DNA of 64,000 nucleotides from Stercorarius parasiticus (GCA_013396915.1 VWZL01001298.1:248001-312000), one strand, 5' to 3'; numbered from the stretch's first letter, positions 48,621 to 61,593 are shown. Notes: generated by a model from the letters alone, not told the origin. Made by a program: numbers and translations.

Positions 48621-49989
48621 GTAAAAGAAAATAATTGCATCTTGGAGGCAAGCAGCCTGTTTGTGAATGGGAAAATGGACATGTTAACTACTCCCATCCC
48701 ACTTTGTTAGAATGAAATAGCTGGGAAATGTTCATTAAAAAAAAAAATAAAATCTTGAAAGAGGTTAAGTGCTTATTCAAACTAACAACAGAATCAGAGG
48801 AAATTAAAGAGTCCGATCCCACAGGGGCCTTCACAGACTAGACATGGAAGTTTGATTCAGGCTTTTCTGCCACTGCCAGGAAAAACTTGATGCTCACAGA
48901 CCAGTCTGTGGTACTTGTACACACAAGCGTGACAAACCTGGTTATCTCCTCCTGGGCAGTGGTAGACCTTTACTTCCAGCACAGGATTACCAGGTCACTC
49001 AATACAGTCACAGGCAGCGGGCAGTCACTTTGCCAGATTTCATCTCATTTTCTCCCTCTTAGGCACATACAGGGACATGCACTCTCTCTACAGGTTTCAT
49101 CATGGGGAAGGAATTGTTCTAGGTTTTTAATATCAGAATAGTAACTACGGGCTTCCATCAAAATGGACACCTACAGCAGTGTGCATGGACAAGACAAGTT
49201 CTTTGTCCCCGGGAGTCAGTGTCAAGTGCACCTCAATACTGAACTTGTTCCTCAATGGCAGAGTTCACCTCCAAGTTTCCAGTAAAACTGGCTGTCGAAA
49301 ATGAGGCCCAACAAAAAAAACTATGTGGGAAAAAATAGTCCAGCAACTGTGTGTTTTGCGATTGTTTTTTTTGTTGCTGCGTGAAGAAAAGCAAGGTTTT
49401 TTTAACCAATCTAGATTCTGAACACAAAGTTGGTTTGTTTTTTGTTTTTTTTTTAATGTGAATCCTGCTGCAGAATATTAATAGTGTAACATTAATTTAA
49501 ATGTTTTATTAAACTAAAAAAAAGAGTCAATTTCTATTAAGATTCCACCATTTACAGTGATTCAAGGGAATATTCTACTCTCAGAGCCCCAGGATCTTGG
49601 TATATAACATCCTCATTTGTGTTAACGGAAACTTTATCCCTTTGAATTCACAAGGACTGAAAAGTTTCACCAGGCGCACAGGCTCTGTATAAATAAGCAG
49701 CACACAGCAAACATATTCTTTTAAAAGGATTATCACTTTGACAGCTATTCAGTTGGGGTGGCTTTTTCTGTCCCCTGGAATTCCCAGCTTGCCCTCTTAA
49801 CTACATAGAAGGTAAATCTGTATAATACTTCACAGCTGCCTTTATTGGGACCTGACACTGAGCCTACTGGATGTACTTTCCTGGTACAAAGCACCTCGTC
49901 AAGTTTCCTGCTCTGGATGCAGTGAACGCAGCTGATGAGCTGTCTTATTAAAAGTTATGAGGAAAGGATGTTCACTCCATTACTTTCTG
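48621..49989. other. Non-coding interval, AT-rich
   Basis: Contains A/T homopolymer runs (about 48,736, 49,440) and unique-looking AT-rich sequence near 49,460-49,700. No gene is visible. Confidence 0.5.
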
Positions 49990-51710
49990 AACTACTGGAT
50001 ACACACGGCAAAGCTGCCGAGCTGGTCAGTCCCTTGGAGCTCCCTCCCTCGCACACAGGCTGCACGCTAACATTTAATAACACGTTGTTCCCATGGTGGT
50101 CACCATCAAATTTTAATTTTTTTTTTTTTATGGTGTATTTTGCTTAATCAGCATTACCATGATGTTTCTTCATCACTGCAGATCGAAGTTGAGCCTTGCT
50201 GTCCCACTGGCACCGAGCACGCCAGCAAAGCTCCCAGGAGTTTTAAGCTGGGGCTCTGCCACCCCTCTCCCAGTAGTGATGGGATCTGAGCCAGTAGCAA
50301 GACCTCCCTTCACCCTGCCTGGTTCAAAAGGGAAGGTCAGGATAGCACCATACTTGCTGGGGAGCCCACCAAGACCTGAGAGCCGGCAGGAGGCTGAAGC
50401 TCGAGGTGGCTGGCATGGCACAGATAGTCAAGGAGACCAGAGGCGGGTGTACTGCAAGAGGAGCTGAGGTGTCAGACTCCTGCGTCCCTCCATGCTGCAT
50501 ACCCTCTGCCCAGGTTTCTGCTGAGGATGAGCTCAGGGAAAGGGGAACAGGGACAGAGCTGTGACCAAGAGCAGCTGAGAGGGAGAGACATCTGGGCAGG
50601 AGGCAGGGCCAAGGGACGGCTAAGCTGCTGTAGCAGACCTGAGCTGAGAAAAGCAACCTGCTTTTAAAGAAGAGGATACAATGGCTGCTGCAGTCATGGT
50701 TCAGCAGGGCCAGACTCAGCAATGCCATGTATGGAGGATGTACCCACTACCTTCCCGTCGGTAAAAGAATAAGCTGTTTTCTCAAGTAGTTCAGGTAAAA
50801 GCTGCAAATAAATTTCTTTTTCTCCACCACCTCATTGAAGCAAAAGACATTTTGCAAGCAGCCTGCTTTGGAAAACTGCTGGCGCTTGGACTGGAAGAAC
50901 ACAATTAAAAGACGCAGTAAAAATTGACAAATCTCGGTATGGGAAGCTGAAAATACATTACAATCCCAATCGAACTATAAATAAAAAAACTAAATTAAAT
51001 AAATCTTGCACAATTATGGATTAAAGTATGTTTGGCTTTAATGACTTAGCATACAGGCCTTGACTCCTGAAATGGTTGCTGAGACCACGCGCTTGCACAG
51101 GGATATAATAATAAACAAGTTGCCTGCTGCTGCAATGCCATATAGAGGCGACAAGGGAAGGGGGACCAGCATTTTGCTGGTTTTCTGATGACTGGTTAGC
51201 CCTTCTTCCTGGACCTTGCTCTCTGTGCAAAACTCTGACCATATAGCTTCAGTAACAGAAAGCAGTGTCAATAATGGACTCAATAATGACTGGAAAAGAA
51301 ACCCAACCCAATAACAACAAAACCTCTGGGGGGGCATTAACAGCAATTGCTGTCATCCGATGTTGGGAAACTGACGGTCTGTCCTGATGGCAGCCTATCA
51401 TCCACAGGCTGCAGCAGGATGCTGGGCTTGGAGAGCTGCGAAGGTAGCAAACCCCGAAAGGGTCAGGCTTGGTGGACGGCAATGTGCTCCTTCACCACAG
51501 CTCCACAGAGTAGGATTTTAGTGACCCAGGTCTGTCCAGGCAGCTGTAGGGTTTGGAGGGAGGTGGTGGCAGGAGAGGTGAGCACCCCTCTCTGCTCTGT
51601 CGCCCGCTTACCCCAGCCCATGGCAGCGGCTCTGGGGGGTGAGTGCAGAGTGCTGCCCTCCCCTTTTTGATGATAAGCAGGGATCAAAAGGTTTTCCACA
51701 GCTATTGCTT
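49990..51710. other. GC-richer non-coding interval
   Basis: Locally higher GC content gives several overlapping frames on both strands (up to 134 codons at 50,324-50,728, minus). None is recognisable. An acceptor-like tttcttcatcactgcag at about 50,180 has no good downstream donor. Confidence 0.45.
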
Positions 51711-52656
51711 TAGCTGCTGGGCCAGGATAGCCTCAGTAGCTATCACTTTCTCCTTAAGAAAGGTGGGGGAATGGGAGCAGATCCAGACCACCTGAATGGC
51801 ACCAGCATGGCTGGCCCAGATGCCCACTGTGCCAAACTGATGGTGCCCAGAGCTCCCAGGGCTTTCCAAATCTGTAGCTAGCTGCCTAAGCCCTTGCTAT
51901 GGCCAAGTAATTAGCTGCGCTAAACCATCTCTCTGAAGGGGAGGGTTGAGCTGTAACACAGAAACAACAAAAAAAGCCCAGGAAAATCACATTTCTTGCC
52001 ACAGTAAGCTGGAGCATGGTTTCCATCAGGCAAGTAGCTCTGTGAGAACTAGTTCAAAATCTGTTTTCCCCAGGGTGGTGGGTCCTGTGTTGAATAGCAA
52101 CACCAAGGGAAGAGGTTTGTGCAGTTTTTCCCCACTCTGCAGAGATTCTCAGCGTCGATACCTCACCTCTTCTTCCTGTCCCTTACTACTCACACCTATC
52201 ATCTCGGTGTTTCTACCTCTTGGCTAAATTTGGTTGAAGTAGGTCCTTGCATTCATATTACCGGGGAAGGGACAGAGAAGCAGAAGTTGCACACAGGCAG
52301 ATCTATATGCATGCAATCAGAAGGCATAACACTCATTTCCTTAGGAAACTAGACTAGAAAGAAAACAGCAGTCTACTTTTTCAGGCCTTCCTGCTCTCTG
52401 TTTCTCCTACTTACTTTGAAAGTTATGGTAGCTTAAAATAATCTCTACGCTGCATCTAGGAACTTACGTGTTATGCTTTCTTTGAACAGTTTTTTTAAAA
52501 GGTCTCCTAATTTAAAATATAGCATGTGAGTATGATTTTTTTTCTCCTTCAACAACTGTTTTCTGGAAGATTGAAGCTGATTATATTGGGATAGTGATTA
52601 CTTAGTGGCTTGACTACAGCTATTTCACAAGTCAGCTCTGATGTGTTACTTTGAAT
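51711..52656. other. Non-coding interval, nothing recognised
   Basis: No supported feature. Confidence 0.5.
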
Positions 52657-52681
52657 TAAGATGAGAAGTTTTCTCATCTTA
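52657..52681. repeat. Perfect inverted repeat, 11-bp arms, 3-nt loop
   Basis: TAAGATGAGAA and TTCTCATCTTA flank GTT. It would form a tight hairpin; no function can be inferred. Confidence 0.9.
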
Positions 52682-54739
52682 TGTTTTACAGAAAAAACCA
52701 TTCCAAAACGCAAGTGTTCGCTGTATCCAAAAATTCCTCCTTGAAAACTTGCCTTAACATGACACATGACTGTATTTTGCAAGCTGTTTAGTCACCCATT
52801 ATTTTTGTTTTATTAGACATAGTTGACCCTTTGATCTCGATGAATTAACACTTTTACTGATCCAGGGGCAGTGAGTCTAACCCTCATGCTTGTTGACATT
52901 GTTTTCTTATGGCCTGGCATTTGTAATCATGTAAATTCTTGCTATAACCTATTAATTTCTAAAATGTTCACAGAATTGATTCCCTGACATACTCTTTGTG
53001 ACTTAACGCCTTTCTCTGGCTTTTCTGCATGGCTTAACTCTTGGAGCTTGCAATAGAGTAAAACAAGGTTCGCATGTATTTTGGCAATTTACCATCTTCT
53101 AGAAATGTCTACTTTTGGGTCTTAGACATTGCAGAAAAAAAAAGAAAAAAGCCATTGCAAAGCTTTTTCTGGTCTGTGGCCAGCTTAAGGAAAACACTAA
53201 GTTTTCAGGATAGAATTTAGTGGATTTGTAGAGAAACTTGAAACATGGTATACCTCTTGGCCTGAATTCTTGTAAGCCGATATGCAGTGTATATATACGA
53301 TAATGAAATTCTCCAGTTGCAGTTTACATTTTATTCATGTAGCATTTATCACTGGAATCAGTGGACACTGACTGCTGTAGTATGTCAAGGGTTTGACCTT
53401 TGTTATTCTGATCTTAATTACAAGACCATGTCTAGGATATAGAGTCCAGTTTCCTACCAGCTCCCAGGCATGTCAAACTCTGATTAGAGCCTTCCTTCAC
53501 CAGGCTGGGCTGAACACACCCTGGCCGAAATGGAGCCTAGTGAGTGTAAAGTTATGTGAACAGATGCCAGAGGCCATGGGAACAGGATGGAAAATTTTAC
53601 ACAGCAACTGTAATGTTTTACATCTTGTAAAATAACCCAGGAGGTAGGAAAAAATTTTTTAAAATCCAAATTTCAAAGTTTGTCTTTTCTCAAGTCATAG
53701 AAGATATTCCAGACAACGTGCATATTTGATACCACCCAGCCTCTTTCCCAACTCGTTGAGAAAGGTATGTCGTTATTATTCATCCCTAGCGAGAGGATGA
53801 AAATATCTATCTGAAGTATATTTCAGTGCAAGACATCTCCTGTGAAGCACTTAGGACAGGACTTCTAGAAGAATACAGTCTTTGTGTAAGTCCTTTGCTT
53901 TAGATATTTTAATTCTAAAATTTTACATAATTTTGATGCTGCAAAATTCTTTATTTTGAAATGAACGCACATACAAAAGAAAAAGGAAAATTGGAATCAT
54001 CGGACAAAGAAAAGTGAAATTACGGGAGTGCTTTGAATTTTTAATATCACTTAAATTTGAAAGACTGAAGCTCTCTAAAAACTTGGAAGTGGCACAATAA
54101 TTTCAAATCATTTCATACTGCACATGCCCAAAGCTCTGATAACCTCCATACTCAATTGCTTGTAAGTTTTTTTCTTCACACATTCCAATAATGCGAAGCC
54201 ACTCTCTGCAGCGTAGAGTGTGTGATTCATAATTATTGTAGCACTTCAGATTTCTCTGTGAGTCCTGGTGTACGGGAAAGAATTTAAACTCTGTTACAGA
54301 GGATCAAAATAGATTAAACCAATTAAATCAAATGCTCTAACCAAGAAAACTTAAAGTGATCTTAAAATGTATGATCAAAAAAGACACAGATAAGGAGGAG
54401 GGACAGCTTCATGAAAATATCATCTTGAAAAGAAAGAAAAAGCATTTCTTATAGCAAGGATACTTTTACTGGCCCAAGAAAGGGCTGGTAAGAAGCAGAA
54501 ATTACCGTCAGATATGGTAAAAGAATAGATATTTCTTTAAGACATGAGAAAATGAGTTGGCAAGATGAACGCATTTACTGTGTACTGTGGTACAGATGGG
54601 AATACCAAAGGAACTTATCTTCGAGCAGTATGCTTACTTAGTTAAACACCACTGGGTATAGATGAAATAAGATGGAAAGGAAGTCCAACTTCTGATTTTG
54701 CAGATAACAGTATTTTAAATCTCCTCATAAACTCATTCG
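52682..54739. other. AT-rich non-coding interval, nothing recognised
   Basis: No gene-like frames and no supported mobile element. Confidence 0.5.
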
Positions 54740-55135
54740 GTCTCTATCATCTAGCTAGTTCTCATTTTGGCCTCTTCAGCTGATATTGGATGGCTGATCC
54801 AGAATCTCTCTGCTCCGGCACTTAAACTCATTTCTCCTTTCCAGCATAAAATTATATATCGCTATTTGTTCTTGTTAGCATACATAGCTCTTCTTCTTCC
54901 TTCGTGTTTACACCCCACTCTGTTATATATTTGTGCAGCACAATCATGCCCCACTTTCAGCTCTCATTTACTTGGCTATGGAAACCAAGCTCTCTTAAGC
55001 TACCATCATAAAAGTGCTTATCTCCTCTGCAAGTACTGGCAGCCTTTCTTTAAATTTGTCTTTCTCGTCCATGGGCAACTGAACCATATGCAGTGCTCTA
55101 AATGAAGGCTGGATTTGGTTGGGGGAAGTAGCGCT
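54740..55135 (-). mobile_element. Decayed CR1-like LINE ORF2 C-terminal region
   Basis: Read on the minus strand, CCTTCATTTAGAGCACTGCA and the following bases align with the CR1 stretch encoding 'PHLEYCvQfw.P'. Here it gives PSFRALHMVQLPMDEKDKF. Further on, GAMIVLHKYI and WGVNTKEEE correspond to the family's 'DmI.vYKYLkg' block. Internal stops and length changes are frequent, so this copy is far older than the CR1 at 20.4 kb. The 3' boundary is uncertain. Confidence 0.5.
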
Positions 55136-56990
55136 GGTGCTGTCCAGACTCTCATGGAAATGACTCATCTGATAAAACCTGGAATCGTGTTTGATCTTGA
55201 AAGTCTCTGCACTTCATCAGAAAGTATCTTCATGTTGTTGCTTGGTCTCACGTTATTTACCCAGTGAAAGAGGATTTTGCTATTTGCTTTAATTTTGCAA
55301 AGTCTGAGTCACTTGACCTGTGGCAAGTCTGACATTGTTCCTAAGACTTCTAAAACATGCATTTTGGGATGGCCAGTTTTGCTCTTCTATGTAAATTCCT
55401 ATTAGGCTTTTTTTCTTACTATTAGCATCCCCTTTTGACACCACCTTTCATACTGGTGGGTGATATTTTCCCCAGGTACTGCTACAGTGTTTAGCAATGG
55501 AGGTAAAAATGGGGATCTGGATTCCACATCCACAGCACACTACTCTGGAGAACTTGCCACGAGCAAGAAATCCCAAGCAGCCAGGAAACTCCAAAAGGGG
55601 CATTCGGTGACTGCCATGTGGCAAAATGCTCAGAAAGCTTCAAGCTTCTCGGCAAGCCAGCATTTGGGACTAGTACTCCCCTAGGATGCATTACCAGTTC
55701 AATGGCATTATCTCCACGGGATATTTTGCCAAACTCTGTGTTGATTATTCTGCGAAACACTTCACCTTGGAAGAAGTTTCCATAGGATCAGCAGCGTATT
55801 GCTGGGAGGATTGAAATATAGTCAAAACACTGGAGCAACAGAGAGGTTATAACAGGATAATTTTTTTTTGGCTACTGTCTGGAAGTTGCCACCTAAAAGC
55901 AGGGCACTGGGATACCATGGAGACTGTGCTGGGCACTGGGATCCTATGGAAACCACAGCATACACGCAGCACATAGCTACCTTGGCTCTGCCACGACAGA
56001 CATGACTGTTAGCAGCAATGCTTATTTGGTCTGACTGTCATTTTGTGTTCATCTTTACAGAGAGGTTTCAGCTAAAGGTCACGGGAGAGCCACTGTATAT
56101 TTTTTCCTCAAACAAAATCAATTGAAAGACCTAGAACACAATAAGTTATGTTGCAGGGCTGCACTTGCATGTATTCCCATTGGAGACCTATCAATGTGAA
56201 CTAGCACTGTTGGGAAATCTCTCCAGCTACCCTAGTTAATCAATATCTGTTCATTATACGGTCTCTGATGAATATGGGTAAGGATTGGGTAAGCATGAGT
56301 CAGGTGACTTAAAAATAACTGCACCTCACATAAGATCAATAGAGGGTGGTTTTTTTCCCCAGTATTACTTCAGGCAAACTAATGTACTTTTTATCCCCCT
56401 CTCTTCTTACCACCCCTTGCTCATTGTTGGTATATCAACATCAGTATAGGGGTGGCTTTGTTAAATTAGTAGCACTTAATCTACTGTCATACTGTCAACT
56501 TGCAGAGAGTGAACAAGCAGACAGCAAGTTTTCAAGTGGCGCAGTGTGCTTCGACTGGTGCTCACCCAGGCAGTTAGCGCAGAACTGTGCCAAAAGCAGT
56601 CTTTCTGGGTGCCTGCTAATATCTCTGCCCTGAGTATGAAAACCCTATGCTAGAAAAAAATTGTTTTAGGGGAATTCATGCCAATTATAGATGTGTTATG
56701 ACAGAAGAAAACATTATAATTATGCTTGGCTTCCATGCAGAACTACATTAACACATCTATGACATTTAATAACATGGGAGGATAACCACATGCCTCAACA
56801 GAGGTTGACTTTCCCCAAAGTTGCTTAACATTTTTTTTCTTCCCTTCCTCCCTCTTTTTCCCACCCATTGGAATGAAGAAGATCTGCATGTGCTTGCAGC
56901 ATTTTGGGGGAAACAAGGAAAAGTAAGAAAAAGAAACTCAAGAAAAAAAAGACAAAAAAGAAAGGAAAAGAGAGAAAGAATATGGAAGGT
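55136..56990. other. Non-coding interval, becoming A/purine-rich at its end
   Basis: No gene is visible. From about 56,910 the plus strand is strongly A- and purine-rich and leads into the AAGGG array. Confidence 0.55.
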
Positions 56991-57678
56991 GAGAAAGAGA
57001 GAAGGAAGGGGAAAGGGAAGGGAAGGGAAGGGAAGGGAAGGGAAGGGAAGGGAAGGGAAGGGAAGGGAAGGGAAGGGAAGGGAAGGGAAGGGAAGGGAAG
57101 GGAAGGGAAGGGAAGGGAAGGGAAGGGAAGGGAAGGGAAGGGAAGGGAAGGGAAGGGAAGGGAAGGGAAGGGAAGGGAAGGGAAGGGAAGGGAAGGGAAG
57201 GGAAGGGAAGGGAAGGGAAGGGAAGGGAAGGGAAGGGAAGGGAAGGGAAGGGAAGGGAAGGGAAGGGAAGGGAAGGGAAGGGAAGGGAAGGGAAGGGAAG
57301 GGAAGGGAAGGGAAGGGAAGGGAAGGGAAGGGAAGGGAAGGGAAGGGAAGGGAAGGGAAGGGAAGGGAAGGGAAGGGAAGGGAAGGGAAGGGAAGGGAAG
57401 GGAAGGGAAGGGAAGGGAAGGGAAGGGAAGGGAAGGGAAGGGAAGGGAAGGGAAGGGAAGGGAAGGGAAGGGAAGGGAAGGGAAGGGAAGGGAAGGGAAG
57501 GGAAGGGAAGGGAAGGGAAGGGAAGGGAAGGGAAGGGAAGGGAAGGGAAGGGAAGGGAAGGGAAGGGAAGGGAAGGGAAGGGAAGGGAAGGGAAGGGAAG
57601 GGAAGGGAAGGGAAGGGAAGGGAAGGGAAGGGAAGGGAAGGGAAGGGAAGGGAAGGGAAGGGAAGGGAAGGGAAGGGG
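56991..57678. repeat. (AAGGG)133 pentanucleotide satellite in a 688-nt purine tract
   Basis: From 57,013 to 57,677 there are 133 uninterrupted AAGGG units (665 bp) with no visible variant. They are embedded in a pure purine run that begins at 56,991. The run grew out of an A-rich stretch. Because the unit is 5 nt and lacks stops, long frames encoding KGREG or LPFPS repeats appear on both strands; these are not genes. The motif equals the pathogenic AAGGG expansion of human RFC1 intron 2 and is able to form G-quadruplex or triplex structures. Confidence 0.98.
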
Positions 57679-58984
57679 TGGCATGTAAATTAATGACATG
57701 AAGTTAACAACTGCGAGTCAGTAACAGATTAAAGGCATTCAACTCCTTATTTGGTTGTTATGTCAGGTTGATGAAAAACAGGCAAACTGAATAAACAGTC
57801 TCTCAAGCCAGCCTTTAGCTAGTAGACCTGTGGCAGACATCTTGTATCTATGTGGCTCATGGCTCTCAGCACATAGACTACATTAAATCTGGGAAGAAGC
57901 TGGACTGGAAAGTGAAGTCCTGTTTTCAGAGCTAAATGTTTTGCAGAAAACTGGCCATTGGTCATGCTGGGAGGGCTGCAAAAGGATAGACCTGGTGACA
58001 GCTTAGGAAAGTGCTAAATCCATCAGAGAGTACGTACTACCTGCCAATCAACCCACCAGTTTCCTCAGACTTGCAGTTCACAGTGCTTAGCAAATGCTAG
58101 TTAATTGGCCTTCACATTCCTTTCTTTCCCCACCCCCTTATTCATCTGGTGAGTCCGGTTGCCTCCCCTTTGCTGATAAGGAAATGTGAGGCAACCAAAA
58201 AGGCTTATTGACTCTTGCCAAACAACAAGCAGGCTGTTTCCCGTCCAGCTAACTTATTAGAGAAGGTCTCATTTGCAAGCAGATATCCATTCCATTGAGC
58301 TAAACAGGACTGTACATGCGCTTAAAGCTCAGCATATGCCCACACGTTTAGAGGCATCACAGCCCCAGTGCTCAGCACCTTGCAACACTTGACGAGTTGT
58401 CTTTTGCTCTTCTTTTGTAGAATGAATTAATATGAATTATATTCCAACACATTGACTCAGATACGCTTTTTGTGTGTGGCCTTTTTGTCCCCATGAGCAC
58501 AGTGCCATGCAGAAAAGTATGCTATTATGAGACAACTCTTCATCTGTTTGTTTCTTTATTGGTAAGAAGTGCAGTATATAGAAAATGACTAGCACCGTAA
58601 GAGCTCAGGCTGAACCAAAACCATTTACCCCAGAAAATTCTTGCTCACATTGTGCCAGCTGCTACAGCTGACCCTTAGAAGCAAAACCAAGATTTCTTAA
58701 CAAAACAAAGTATTCTGCCCTGTAAATGGGACTTAAAAACATCTCCCCACACCACATCCTCTTGTCAGTATCGAGCACAAAGGCAATCACAAGAAGTCAG
58801 GGGTGAATCCTCTAGTCATAAATGCTTGTGGACCAGTTCTAGATTACCAGGCAAAGGTTGGTGGGGAGACACATTTGGCCAATGTGCTCACCATTTCAAA
58901 GCATGAGAAAGTTCTTACTCAAACAGTGTGATTAATAAGACGTATGCTTCTGCTTTTAAAAGCAAAAGGGGGACTGACCTGTGC
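57679..58984. other. Non-coding interval, nothing recognised
   Basis: A donor-like CTG|gtgagtcc at about 58,149 has an upstream cttgcag, but the 70-odd nt between have stops in all frames. Confidence 0.5.
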
Positions 58985-59080
58985 TAGGACACTAAGTTAG
59001 AGTATGGCATAACCTTTCGCTTCAATTTCATCATCTGTCAGACATAGTGAGAGTAATGTCCATCTGAAGAGGTTTTGGCA
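58985..59080 (-). repeat. Old MIR/L3-type tail, antisense
   Basis: 'cttcaatttcatcatctgtc' followed by AGACATAGTGAGAGTAAT parallels the antisense tail CTCAGTTTCCTCATCTGTAAAATGGGGATAAT. Upstream 'ggcataacctttcg' fits the 'cttaacctctctg' part. Confidence 0.45.
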
Positions 59081-61034
59081 GACACTTAAGTGACTAACTT
59101 AGTGACACTATAGGACTCTGGACACCAAACTAATGACGACATTTCCAAGGAAATGTGTACAAGCCAAGGGAAAAAAAATTATACTTCCACCCCAAAACTT
59201 TTACATATCCAATTTCTGGCAAATATGCAAATCTTTAAACATAGTATACAGGTCTCAAACTACAAGAGGCCTTGTGCAAGCTTTGCAGGTGAACATCCTT
59301 CCATGACCATATGCCTTTCATGAAAAGGTATATTATTTGAGTGAGTAAAAAATTAAGAAGTGAAAGACAAAGAGACCAAAAGGTCAGTGACTGATAAATC
59401 TTTAATATAAAAATTGTACAAGAATTTTGATACAAATTACAAGAGGTATTTGGACAAAGTATGAGTAAAACTCCATTTATATCCCCAAAACCTTATGCAT
59501 TTTATGCAAAAGACATACTGTAGGACAGTTACAGTACAGAAAATACAAGAAAAGAAATGTCAAATTAAAAACAGGACGTTTAATTCCCTCAGACTACTAA
59601 TGGAAAAAACTTGTTTAGAGTACATACAGTATTTATGAAGCTACCAATGTCACGATTATTAGATCAACATGATGCAGTTTTTCATATCCCCTTGTACAGC
59701 TATATTCCATAGTGCATGCTTTGGTTCTGCAGGCAGGACAGCAAAGCATTCACCTTTTGCTCACATTGAGAACAAACAGTGAGAATAAAAAGCCTCATCT
59801 ATTCCGAATGGAGAAGGACCTTTGTAAAAACGTCCGTCAGGCCCTGACTCTACACCTTCCCATGCCTGGGAGGGGCACCCCGGGAACATGTCTTGACACA
59901 GTCCACTGGAACAAGCCTAGTTTTGTGAGCCAGCAGCGAGCTGGCCCTCCTCCATTGCTGAGTGGCACGAGGCGGGGTTGCTGGGCCACGAGAGCCCTCC
60001 CGTGCCCACCGAGAAAGGGGTTTCCAGGCTTTTTGCCTCTCTGGCTGAACCTGCTGCCAGGTCCCTACAGACACCCAAATACATGAAGGTTCAAATCCAG
60101 TTTATCTCAGTTTACATCTCTGTGTGAACCTCCAGTCAGGTTCCCATCTTTCCAGTTCGGGAGAACTGAAGCACAGCAGATGGCTACATAGGAAATTGCC
60201 ATGTTGCTCAGCCCGTGTGACCTTCTCAGTCAAAGCTGTTAAAACAACAACTGTGCCAGTAAGCAAGAGGCTTCAGTAAAACAAAGAAACTCCATGCCCC
60301 CTTGGCCACAAGTGTAAGCGCCCTACAGTGAGATATTCATAGGTGCAAACAGGTTGCCGTGACCTGCTTGCGGTAAGTAGAAGTGTGTGGAGCTTCAGCT
60401 GGGGTAAATTTTGAATGTGTTCAGGGTTCCGATCAGCTTATTTGCACACCTGTCGCACATACATTACACTGGAACACAGAGCACGTTTTTTATAGACTGG
60501 AGGAGAGGCAGGAGGCATGAACTGAGAACACAAATGTTGCCCATTAAGAAAGAGCCATGTCATGGGAAAGGAGCCCCATATGACATCGGAACCAAAGTTT
60601 GCACAAGAAAAAGCAGCATGCTGAATTTCATATTTATAAATAGCTAAATGAGACACACACACACAACAGTGGCCATTTTATTCATCTTGTCACTTTACAA
60701 ACGGTGACCATTTTCACAGATGGAATGCATAAAACTTTCCAAAATGGGGAACATCAGTAGGATGTGTTACTTTTCTGAGAGAATTTTAATGAGATACTCT
60801 CTTGGAATGAGAGGAGGAGGAGTGCGGACAGATGAAGGAAATGGGAAAATTGAGACAATGACTGAAGATTGTACAAGGGTTTGTTAAAAAAATATTAAAA
60901 AAAAAAAACAGATGTGAAAGTATGGTTGAAAAATAATGAAGAAATCAGCCTTTGTTTATACATCTTAAGTGACCCTATTTATCCTGTAGGTCATTGGGTA
61001 GACTGAGAAGGACATCCTTAGAACCACAATTCGT
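59081..61034. other. Non-coding interval, nothing recognised
   Basis: AT-rich to about 59.7 kb, then mixed. A GGTTCAAATCC word at about 60,089 resembles a tRNA B box but no tRNA fold surrounds it. The donor-like gcg|gtaagtag at about 60,375 lacks a credible acceptor. Confidence 0.5.
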
Positions 61035-61275
61035 GTGGCTACCGTATCGTTTCACACCAGTGGCGGGGGGAAGAGGGGAGGCATTCTGCCTCATCAACGC
61101 AGAATTTCAGAGGGAGGGACAGGGATGGGGACGGGGACACAGACACGGACTGGGCATCAAAGTCTTGAGCTGGATGCGGTGATTGCGCAATGCTCCCCCA
61201 CTCAGGCAGAGAGATGCGCATGCACGAATGCCACTGGTCCCCCAGAGCCGCTGCTCACAGCCGCTTGCATTTCGT
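61035..61275. promoter_or_regulatory. CpG-bearing GC-rich patch with C/EBP-type palindrome
   Basis: About 14 CpG dinucleotides occur within roughly 250 bp, in contrast to CpG-poor flanks. The perfect palindrome ATTGCGCAAT lies at 61,182-61,191 and equals the ideal C/EBP dimer site. The patch is too short and weak to be called a promoter CpG island with confidence, and no initiating exon is recognised. Confidence 0.3.
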
Positions 61276-61593
61276 AACAGAAGTGGACAGGTTGTGATTA
61301 ACTATTGATGAGTTTGCCATCCTAACTGTGCATTATCCTCTGATCATTCTCAACCTTTTGTTTGACAACGGACGCCTTATAAAATCTTTATGCATCACTT
61401 AGCTAGTCTCATTCTCTCTTTCTTCTCTAGAAATATAATTGCCCTGGATGCTTTTCTCCATTTTCCTAAAATATTTTCTCCAAAGGTTTGAAGGGAGCAG
61501 CGTAGGAAATCTGTAGAACATCTGAATAAACCTCTCTACACATTAGACATTTACTCACTCATGCTTCTTGTGCTCTTAAGCGCGTAAGAGGAA
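61276..61593. other. Non-coding interval, nothing recognised
   Basis: AT-rich DNA without supported features. Confidence 0.5.

Noticed and set aside
50160..50340. Exon-like start after tttcttcatcactgcag
   Set aside because: The open stretch has no good downstream donor or poly(A) signal, and GC-rich DNA makes open frames likely.
56821..57701. Reading frames of 250-290 codons encoding KGREG and LPFPS repeats
   Set aside because: They exist only because the AAGGG unit contains no stop in any frame on either strand; there is no unique coding sequence around them.
58075..58150. Interval between cttgcag and CTG|gtgagtcc
   Set aside because: Stops occur in all three frames and the acceptor is weak; a non-coding exon cannot be excluded but is unsupported.
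60087..60100. GGTTCAAATCC, a tRNA B-box-like word
   Set aside because: No A box at the expected distance and no cloverleaf pairing in the surrounding 80 nt.
60345..60376. Donor-like gcg|gtaagtag as the end of a first exon
   Set aside because: No CpG island, initiator or acceptor could be linked to it.
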